From: an uncultured Saprospiraceae bacterium
GTDB taxonomy: Bacteria > Bacteroidota > Bacteroidia > Chitinophagales > Saprospiraceae
DNA: 16,522 bases
Assembly: GCA_937127195.1 (NCBI GenBank)
Contig: CAKZLT010000135.1
Coordinates: forward strand, 1 to 16,522
Direction: 5' to 3'
Part shown: positions 15,001 to 16,522 of the stretch, piece by piece
Position numbering within the stretch: the stretch's first letter is position 1
Layout: each line of letters opens with the position of its first letter
The notes under the pieces: generated by a model
The model's database searches: none
What the model was told of the DNA's origin: nothing
Seen by the model: only the letters and a program-made list of their open reading frames with translations
Translations under genes and position numbers: made by a program

Positions 15001-16522
15001 TGGATAGGTGATAGTTTCTATACTTCGACAGGCACTCAAGTTAAAACTTTACAAACGGTTAATGGCTGTGATAGTGTCGTGACGATTAACTTGACGGTAT
15101 CGCCAGCAATTACTTCAAATTCAGATGTTGGTATATGTGAAGGCGATAGTATTTCCATCAATGGAAGTTACATTTTGGGTGCAGATACTTACATTTATAA
15201 CTTGACTGCGACGAATGGCTGCGATAGTACAGCGACTATTAATTTATATTATTTTGAAAAAGACACCACTTATCTCACGGCTCAAACGTGTAATCCAGCG
15301 CAAGTTGGTCAGGTGTCTAATCTTTTACAAAATGAAAATGGTTGTGATAGTTTAATTATTACAACTTACAATCTAGTAGCAACGGTTCGAGATACTATAA
15401 ATGCGACGATTTGCGAAAGCGATAGTTTTGTTGTTAATAATATAGCTTACTACAATGAAGGTAATTATATGGATACTTTGACTGCTTCTGGTGGTTGTGA
15501 TAGTATTATTACTTTGAATTTGAATGTAATAGAACCAGATACGATTTATGTTAATTCGACAACTTGCGACGCAGGATTGGCGGGACAATCAATGAATACT
15601 TACGCAAATGCAAATGGTTGTGATAGTACGGTAGTTTTGACACTTACTTACTTGCCGCCTTCAATTGTGAATATTGATACGACGATTTGTCAAGGTCAAA
15701 CAATTTATCCAGTATATGACCCGACAGGCGGAACACCAATAGGTTATTCTCAAACGGGAATTTATAATGATACCATTACAGCAGCGAATGGTTGTGATAG
15801 TATAGTTATTACGAATTTGACGGTACTTGAGCCAGATACGACGTATTTACAATCGTTTACTTGTGATGGAAGTGTTGCAACAGGTACAACAACTGAGATT
15901 TATACTAATGTGGCAGGCTGTGATAGTGTTGTGATTGAAACGGTTAATTACACCGCAAATGCGCCTACAGTAGTTGATACAACGATTTGTGAAAATGAAA
16001 CCTATTATTTCTCTGGTGCAACAAGTATATTTGATGCAACTGGAACTTATATAGATACTTTATCTGGCTTTGGTTATAGTGGTTGTGATAGCATCGTGAT
16101 TACTAACTTGACAGTTGAAGTAATTGATACGATTTACCGAAATATTGCGACTTGTTTTGCGCCATTTGATGGAGTAACTTCAACACATTCACTGCAAAGT
16201 ACTGCATCGGCTTGTGCAACTATTTATGTTGATACTTATGTATTAGTACCGACCGTTCGAGATACTATTAATACAGCGATTTGCGAAAGTGATAGTTTTG
16301 TTGTTAATAATATAGCTTACTATAATACAGGAATTTATACAGATACTTTATCTGCTTATGGTGGCTGTGATAGCATTATTGTTTTGAATTTGAATGTAAT
16401 TACACTAGATACAATTTATGTTAATTCGACAAGTTGTAATACTTCCGATGTTGGCACATTCACGAATACTTACACGAATGTAAATGGCTGTGATAGTGTT
16501 GTAATTTCAACGATTAGCTACA
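2407..16522 (+). CDS. Giant secreted multidomain surface protein (adhesin-like), at least 4705 aa, open at the 3' end
   Basis: One frame stays open from ATG 2407 to the window end: 4705 full codons plus one base, with no stop met on reading it through. The N-terminus is a clear Sec signal peptide (KSR basic start, hydrophobic MFLLGAIALFL, likely cleavage after AFS near residue 26). An alternative ATG at 2434 would remove the basic part, so 2407 is preferred; no Shine-Dalgarno is visible, as is usual in Bacteroidota. Domain order: N-terminal sandwich (27-217); four CARDB plus beta-helix modules (218-2370); CARDB and Ig/PKD-like domains (2371-2803); a mixed segment (2804-2933); a CARDB-type array (2934-3850); a SprB-type repeat and an Ig-like domain (3851-3998); and an A/B cysteine repeat tail (3999 to the edge). 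There are no transmembrane segments after the signal and no recognisable catalytic motif. By analogy with SprB-type and other type IX-secreted giants it is probably an adhesin or surface fibre. The sorting domain, if any, is off the window, so the secretion route is inference. Confidence 0.95.
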   Translation, partial: MKSRFTVIKMFLLGAIALFLTQNAFSQTIEIGTGTTVTGTTTPSPINVYYNRSYRSQVVYTAAELNGGGVTGGKILEMGLYIEQAPNVPLPNFTVKMRHTTATNVASHDAGALTTVYTNASYTPTAGGFDMFTLDAPFEWNGTDNILVDICFEPVSTTSASGRIRYTSSTNGYRYIYGASSVCGSATTSRTSRKPQMKFVFAGNNADDAGLSNIDVTSCLGLNPVGLELTNFGNNAINNVTINWTINGVLQSPIGYNTTIDTIGSAGGYTANTFLGNVNLPYLGASAVVKVWTDLPNSNVDGNTSNDTMTTTISAGMGAIYTIGGASPDFATIEDAVDTLMAFGVCGPTYFNIRTGNYTEQITIGQFSNPNNETVIFQSETNNKSDVSISYTSVSSSTDYIFLLDNTANLHFKDLTFRALSTSNNTNFDIRNNSEFIRFDDCQFTAPYPSYDDLIESATGGVDNLGFYDCHFYSGNYGVRVNNGSLDTVNIERSTFYNQYNGAIAIYNTANLTINDNIISGDGSGTSSYDGIYVSNTDGRLAIFNNKIRNIKGARGIEIVGSDGSSAEPHSVYNNFIHSLGVNYNLSIYNSSSDYINYYHNTITNHTTSVSSAGFYTSSSNNIRFFNNNITKSNAGYAIYSNTSNNISAADKNNYYITDAAITGYLGVAQPTLADWIMASSLDSNSLIANPYFAGDSSYIVNQVFLNNAGESVGIMTDIDGTARNASMPDIGAYEFTPTGADAAIIQIITPEKPFYHGAYPVYAILQNSGGTTLTSAIIQWENNGAAQPPIPWSGSLATGDTTTVLLDIVNFGINEGVNLSANSISPNGGADVFEGNDTATISDVYSALAGLYTIGGTSPDFATFTEAVTQLNLGGVTGATTLAVRDGSYNEQLQINEICGADSSKTITFESEFLNPANCKLTYNASSSTARYTVYLNSADWLKFRYMTFENTSTSYKRVFEIENGANHLTFENNIITNNSTNSTSSNSTLMHYHSDNHEYQKYFNNIFENGSYAINLDGNTNSGQYLDGDSIIGNQFLNQYYRGLYVQYANELVVDSNQVLSSTPSFGYYGIHIDDCLGGGIKVTQNQVRILGEGYYSILFDNCDGTSSNHNLIANNFTYQTGTNASGRGLYINGSNYSDIYYNSIHHKNTSTTSSAIYLSSGTNLRLANNISRAESGYAIYTNSTSNLISSDYNDFYTNGTNLAYRSGVIADLTAWQGATGFDGNSISEDPLFDGDTSFVVNNSSLNEAGTPIATVATDIEGEPRNGTTPDIGADEFILMGTDLGIAFISPPAAPFAPASLPVYANLKNFGADSILNATIQWSINGVPQPVVNWTGALGSGDTSSVFLGLYSFANQINYSIEAHSENPNGIPDLVTSNDTATITDVVAAFAGNYTLGGATPDFSSFNVAAYWLGLGGVVAPVTVDVRNGTYTEQVSFSPIAGTDTVNQVVFQSEMGDSTGVILEHNSGNTNNYVLKFGGADWMTFQRMTVQSLNSNYGRVVALDSNSTHIILQNNDLIGSNPTGTSANQTIIYNYYTTNNGFKTEYLTIQNNRLSNSSYGIYIRGYSASNLGTNVSILNNNIENVYYRAVWLEDQEQLIFDRNTITNTANYGFDFRAIYTNDLRNYYEITNNRVSGANTGTTNYGAYINDSDGSAATPALIANNFFSSGGTGNGSRTIYMVSSGYVNFYNNNINSTSTSSTSAAYYHSSNPNSHYKNNNVIHSGGGYAIYVNGTSIGSSDYNNLYSTGANLGYASGDRATLADWQTATSLEANSISIDPIYTDSADLHVAAIGLDKAGTPVAEVITDIDGETRNPATPDIGADEFSTAQDDAGILAITDPNTPFAEGVAPVLVTIVNNGTNALTTTQIQWTLNGVAQTPFSWAGNIASGASKDSVNIGNFTAVANTGYDITAWTAQPNGNPDTENLNDTAQVFNLYPALNGTYTIGGSTPDYPTFSDAVLALERGGVLGSVVFDIRNGTYNEQVEITEITGTSAAATITFQSEVGDSTAVILTYDANSTDRHTLYLNGADWLRFQKISIIGTNASYANAIKIENEASNNDFFNNVIESPSTTSSSANRANIYSFNTGGGDNNRFFYNKMINGSYGAYYYSSSSNENVGTEFFGNEITGQSRGGLHLQYQDDVRIEANTITTSSISSNYLGIYMVYSDGGYSILKNKITGVINGDGIYLNQSDGNSANRGMIANNFISVGEGSGSNNYAIYTYYSDYVNFYHNNIRNGSSNASSKAFYSTYGSNLNFVNNIAVHEGTGYAMYATGTSSYASSDYNDLFSAGMNVGYWNNTGQLNLSDWQATSSLDANSISIDPSFTAADDLHVSQIALDSAATLLASITDDIDGEARSATHPDIGADEFGAAVTDDIGISAVTAPVDGCDLSDNEAITVSVTNFGGNVATGFDVTVIVDNATTITENVGAFAVNAGTTQSYTFVATFDLTATGTHTIKAYTTLLGDANTVNDTINSSVEHHAKPNITFSPASPTVCAGESRSISAFGGSTYQWNVASSGNSINVSPITNTTYYVTVTNSNGCISNDSIELIVNPLPVANATNGGAYCDGQDIQLTATGGIGYVWSGPNGFTSGMSNPVIPNAVALNTGSYYVTVTDVNGCSDSASTFVSVGVCTEICNNGIDDDNDGKVDCDDTDCHAAIGLVASGATTICLGDSVTLTASNGSAYLWSTGATADNIRVGSAGTYSVIITSGSGCDSTMSMVINMNAQPTATASNTGAYCIGEDIELNAGGGVFYAWSGPNSFVSSDQNPTISNSIAANFGTYTVIVTNNNGCRDTATTTVTNNGNNAPTLAYSGNANFVNEVVSPTSGDAYTTFRFEVTYTDADGHSPASGEPQVWMEAENNGNYFNTNDRVLFMQELDPTDSIVTDGKRYYFETIGLPISGDWNTEIRTSDGNGCNAVFGGFDAPDVLNATDVSIFANDITFSDANPNTGDTITVSTIIHNYSNFDATNFIVKLLNQNDSLSQNDTVSIVPALGNITLEWEWIVSDTPSWNPMQVILDLNNTINEPNELDNTALRPFTVGNFVIGGDIITTLNASPNPSYPNRTIRVSGNAVYTDLAVTLADSSVAGATVTFSVYDSIGAKVAGPFSTYTNSLGSFSKSFYQSLPAPATYTVRGNTTDFTLTDTFETSFDLITPVIICEPDLQVNIALSDYKITVGTTITGTATVYNYGCDTADASQLFIELPDGTPVPGPYSVPQLLPNQSHTVDLGNMTFNTIGQTYIKAYADYTNLVFESNEFNNTRTRSITVLPALPDLVAKSYSIGTLYDCDTACFSFYIGNDGGVGAGRFDVVMDVFKNGVFDGQRTNYIDTLASCKNTWTSFCYLFSDATATYTVSVYADSSKAITEYKEDNNGLSFNRSSAACEADLVVVECGSLTGIDANPVDVSFPQNMDLFAEIRNQGNQDATNFDVRFLLINTSIPDTTVYTVNYPGTLAGGQRDTVSLYGIPNIALGDQDLVIVIDPTDVVNERNENNNTEEVNLCYEFNLSRYCYTSMWWDRTHTVFNPFQMGVRVKNDGIFDASSTDVKFEVSGPGITGWQLIGQGTQAPASTTTCNCNYAYVLPTPYAFQQAGTYQVRMTVDPDNAYTECDESNNVLIVSVDVVQVPDMRVLSQYINPNLLNPEVGQDVTFDVTYENLGVSNVGDSMELFIMVDEIPLDSMKVGGLSTGDFNTVNFTTPWSSTLVGAHVARVIIDNDEEINESNELNNEATRALHVGQLPDLYPTNFCVTAANPALYSAALLEARIHNGGDTSCNADVYFYYVDANLDTILIGSTNIDVDALDSLDITYPWNNVYSPTTLILKIVNADPEEARTDNNEAFCTIGALLLIVEKDFDATCENDGQATATITGGTAPYTYAWSNGHNSHILTAPAGVYTLTVTDDNGLTATGQVVIDQTGSLNAFYSVSDTCSPTNLFLSADKGASSYYWTGPNGFTGYDSDTTVNGADTTYSGIYTVTATYANGCEEVTTVSVNIGFCCTIDTVYTNQTTCILDSEGTFQSTLTGSDGCDSIVFVTYTYLAPDTTYLNSTTCQIDGGGVFTSTLSNINGCDSVIISTVTYASSSRDTNTLTICQGDSVIVGANIYKTTGIFIDSFTTVIGGCDSIITTNLTVAPAIVNNQNQSICFGDSLIIGTNAYKTTGIYTDTLVAMNDCDSVVITNLTVHPNAVYNDDVTICNGDSLWIGDSFYTSTGTQVKTLQTVNGCDSVVTINLTVSPAITSNSDVGICEGDSISINGSYILGADTYIYNLTATNGCDSTATINLYYFEKDTTYLTAQTCNPAQVGQVSNLLQNENGCDSLIITTYNLVATVRDTINATICESDSFVVNNIAYYNEGNYMDTLTASGGCDSIITLNLNVIEPDTIYVNSTTCDAGLAGQSMNTYANANGCDSTVVLTLTYLPPSIVNIDTTICQGQTIYPVYDPTGGTPIGYSQTGIYNDTITAANGCDSIVITNLTVLEPDTTYLQSFTCDGSVATGTTTEIYTNVAGCDSVVIETVNYTANAPTVVDTTICENETYYFSGATSIFDATGTYIDTLSGFGYSGCDSIVITNLTVEVIDTIYRNIATCFAPFDGVTSTHSLQSTASACATIYVDTYVLVPTVRDTINTAICESDSFVVNNIAYYNTGIYTDTLSAYGGCDSIIVLNLNVITLDTIYVNSTSCNTSDVGTFTNTYTNVNGCDSVVISTISY
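3058..4614 (+). repeat. Module 1 of 4: CARDB-like domain plus right-handed beta-helix
   Basis: Residues 218-736. The first ~100 residues are CARDB-like (LTNFGNNAINNVTINWTING ... SNDT). The beta-helix begins at YTIGGASPDF (3367) and is made of short rungs rich in NN, I and Y such as NLTINDNIISG and IFNNKIRNI. It closes with the segment LADW...SSLDSNS and the cap DIDGTARNASMPDIGAYEF, which resembles the choice-of-anchor Q ending. It is the most diverged of the four modules in its closing segment. Confidence 0.85.
4615..6243 (+). repeat. Module 2 of 4: CARDB-like domain plus right-handed beta-helix
   Basis: Residues 737-1279 (543 aa). The CARDB-like part carries VYAILQNSGGTTLTSAIIQW and IPWSGSLATGDTTTV. 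The helix starts at YTIGGTSPDFATF (4963), with SADWLKFRYMTFEN marking early rungs. The end has SDYNDFYTNGTNLAYRSG, a TAWQ...DGNSISEDPLF segment and the cap DIEGEPRNGTTPDIGADEF. It holds most of the few cysteines found in the helices. Confidence 0.87.
6244..7887 (+). repeat. Module 3 of 4: CARDB-like domain plus right-handed beta-helix
   Basis: Residues 1280-1827 (548 aa). The CARDB-like part reads VYANLKNFGADSILNATIQW followed by VVNWTGALGSGDTSSV. The helix starts at YTLGGATPDFSSF (6592), with GADWMTFQRMTVQS marking early rungs. It closes with SDYNNLYSTGANLGYASG, LADWQTATSLEANSISIDP and the cap DIDGETRNPATPDIGADEF. These landmarks sit in the same order as in modules 2 and 4, showing tandem duplication of the whole unit. 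Confidence 0.88.
7888..9516 (+). repeat. Module 4 of 4: CARDB-like domain plus right-handed beta-helix
   Basis: Residues 1828-2370 (543 aa). The CARDB-like part reads VTIVNNGTNALTTTQIQW and FSWAGNIASGASKDSV. The helix starts at YTIGGSTPDYPTF (8239), with GADWLRFQKISIIG marking early rungs. It closes with SDYNDLFSAGMNVGYWNN, SDWQATSSLDANSISIDP and the cap DIDGEARSATHPDIGADEF. After this cap the protein changes architecture completely. Confidence 0.88.
9517..10815 (+). other. CARDB-like domain followed by Ig/PKD-like domains
   Basis: Residues 2371-2803. A CARDB-like domain (DDIGISAVTAPVDGCDLS ... NDTINSSV, 9517-9843) leads into Ig/PKD-like repeats. These have the Bacteroidota pattern VCAGES...FGGSTYQWN...ITNTTYYVTVTNSNGC, then YCDGQDIQLTATGG...WSGPNGF...GSYYVTVTDVNGC, TICLGDSVTLTASNGSAYLW, and YCIGEDIELNAGGG...WSGPNSF...GTYTVIVTNNNGC. 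The paired cysteines in each repeat suggest disulfides outside the cell. Such domains usually act as spacers or stalks. Confidence 0.75.
10318..10377 (+). other. Acidic Cys-flanked DxDxDG-type metal-binding motif within the Ig-like stretch
   Basis: Residues 2638-2657 read CNNGIDDDNDGKVDCDDTDC. The ExCxNGIDDDxDGxxDCxDxDC pattern is a recurrent motif in bacterial surface proteins, resembling thrombospondin type 3-like calcium loops. The clustered Asp and three cysteines support divalent-cation binding and disulfide closure. It occurs once in this window, between two Ig-like repeats. Confidence 0.65.
10816..11205 (+). other. Mixed beta-domain segment of the giant protein
   Basis: Residues 2804-2933. 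It contains NNAPTLAYSGNANFVNEVVS, TTFRFEVTYTDADGHSP and RYYFETIGLPISGDWNTEIR. The 'N-x-x-P-x-L ... t-F-x-F-x-V-x-Y-t-D-x-D-G' layout recurs in surface proteins of bacteria and archaea as an extracellular beta-sandwich. The specific family name is not certain to me. Confidence 0.5.
11206..13956 (+). repeat. Long array of CARDB-type domains
   Basis: Residues 2934-3850. Seven units end in the CARDB hallmark of an acidic, N-rich turn: NEPNELDNT (11479 region), ESNEFNNT (12170), ITEYKEDNN (12500), NERNENNNT (12870), TECDESNNV (13227), NESNELNNE (13565) and EARTDNNEA (13897). Several begin with PDL/PDM/ADL, as CARDB domains do (CEPDLQV, LPDLVAK, EADLVVV, VPDMRVL, LPDLYPT). Between the first and second unit (11551-11870) sits a different beta-domain with GATVTFSVYDSIGAKV and NSLGSFSKSFY, perhaps a carboxypeptidase-regulatory-like or macroglobulin-like domain. 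The unit at 12910-13270 is Cys- and Trp-rich (YCYTSMWWDR). CARDB domains are adhesion or spacer modules. Confidence 0.8.
13957..14400 (+). other. SprB-type repeat followed by an Ig-like domain
   Basis: Residues 3851-3998. The first part, CENDGQATATITGGTAPYTY followed by AWSNGHNS...APAGVYTLTVTDDNGL, fits the SprB repeat named after the Flavobacterium gliding adhesin. The second part (SDTCSPTNLFLSADKGASSY, YWTGPNGFTGYD, YSGIYTVTATYANGCEE) is an Ig/PKD-like domain ending in a CC pair just before the repeat tail. The single SprB repeat is the best direct hint of a Bacteroidota surface and gliding or adhesion context. Confidence 0.72.
14401..16522 (+). repeat. Cysteine-paired GCDS repeat tail with two alternating repeat classes (A and B)
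   Basis: Residues 3999 to the window edge contain 15 repeats, each with an upstream Cys and a later Cys in a GCDS motif. The second-Cys codons start at 14482, 14605, 14761, 14914, 15067, 15220, 15343, 15496, 15619, 15793, 15919, 16084, 16213, 16366 and 16489. Spacings of 123-129 bp mark class B (pattern DTxYxxxTTC ... NGCDS ... TY). Spacings of 153-174 bp mark class A (pattern TICxGDS ... Y ... GxYxDTL ... NGCDS ... TNLTV). The order is B B A A A A, then strict B A B A B A B A B. Two repeats deviate: DCDS at 14911, and ACAT instead of GCDS at 16210. Similar repeats occur in Bacteroidota type IX-secreted proteins, usually near the C-terminus, so the gene end may be near, though further repeats could follow. 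Confidence 0.85.
15388..16521 (+). repeat. 870-bp offset near-duplication inside the repeat tail (15388-15651 and 16258-16521)
   Basis: The A+B pair at 15388-15651 recurs at 16258-16521. The offset is exactly 870 bp, or 290 codons, equal to six A/B repeats. Bases 15421-15452 and 16291-16322 are identical over 32 positions, including silent sites, and both copies encode SDSFVVNNIAYYN and LNLNVI...DTIYVNST. The repeats lying between them are clearly more different, pointing to a more recent duplication or gene conversion of a multi-repeat block. Confidence 0.8.

Noticed and set aside
14401..16522. Regularly spaced repeats as a possible CRISPR array
   Set aside because: The repeats are degenerate at DNA level, keep an open protein frame, and conserve amino acids rather than bases; they are coding repeats.
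1..16522. Insertion sequences, transposases, tRNA-linked attachment sites or phage genes
   Set aside because: No transposase or integrase motif, terminal inverted repeats or tRNA cloverleaf was seen on either strand, although dnd clusters often lie on mobile islands.

Overview
The window looks like a chromosomal segment of a Bacteroidota bacterium, probably an environmental or marine gliding-type lineage. This is inferred from the low-GC sequence, the absence of a clear Shine-Dalgarno before any of the three genes, a Bacteroidota-like -33/-7 promoter candidate, and a giant secreted protein built from modules typical of type IX-secreted adhesins (choice-of-anchor Q-like beta-helix ends, CARDB repeats, Ig/PKD-like domains, a SprB-type repeat and GCDS repeats). 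I cannot name a genus.

Layout. (1) Positions 1-1925, minus strand: the start of a phosphorothioate DNA-modification (Dnd) operon. dndC is complete (453 aa) and dndD is cut by the window edge after 178 residues. dndC is the first gene, and no dndB lies upstream of it. (2) Positions 1926-2406: a 481-bp divergent intergenic region. It holds a -7 candidate for dnd, three direct repeats spaced 21-22 bp, a -33/-7 promoter candidate facing the large gene, and a small hairpin framed by a 30-bp-spaced direct repeat. (3) Positions 2407-16522, plus strand: one uninterrupted reading frame of at least 4705 codons that runs off the window. It encodes an exported giant surface protein.

The giant protein reads from the N-terminus as: signal peptide; an N-terminal beta-sandwich-like domain; four tandem modules of about 545 aa, each a CARDB-like domain plus a right-handed beta-helix closed by a conserved DIGAxEF cap; a CARDB-like and Ig/PKD-like stretch with an acidic DxDxDG motif; a long array of CARDB-type domains; one SprB-type repeat and an Ig-like domain; and a cysteine-paired repeat tail in which a ~51-58-aa repeat (A) and a ~41-43-aa repeat (B) come to alternate strictly. 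The anchor or secretion signal must lie beyond the right edge.

The two halves are transcribed away from each other and show no evident functional link: DNA modification/defence on one side, cell-surface adhesion or extracellular structure on the other. The most notable points are the size and repeat architecture of the giant gene, an 870-bp offset near-duplication in its tail, the in-register Bacteroidota O-glycosylation-like tripeptides in that tail, and the phased repeats in the shared control region.
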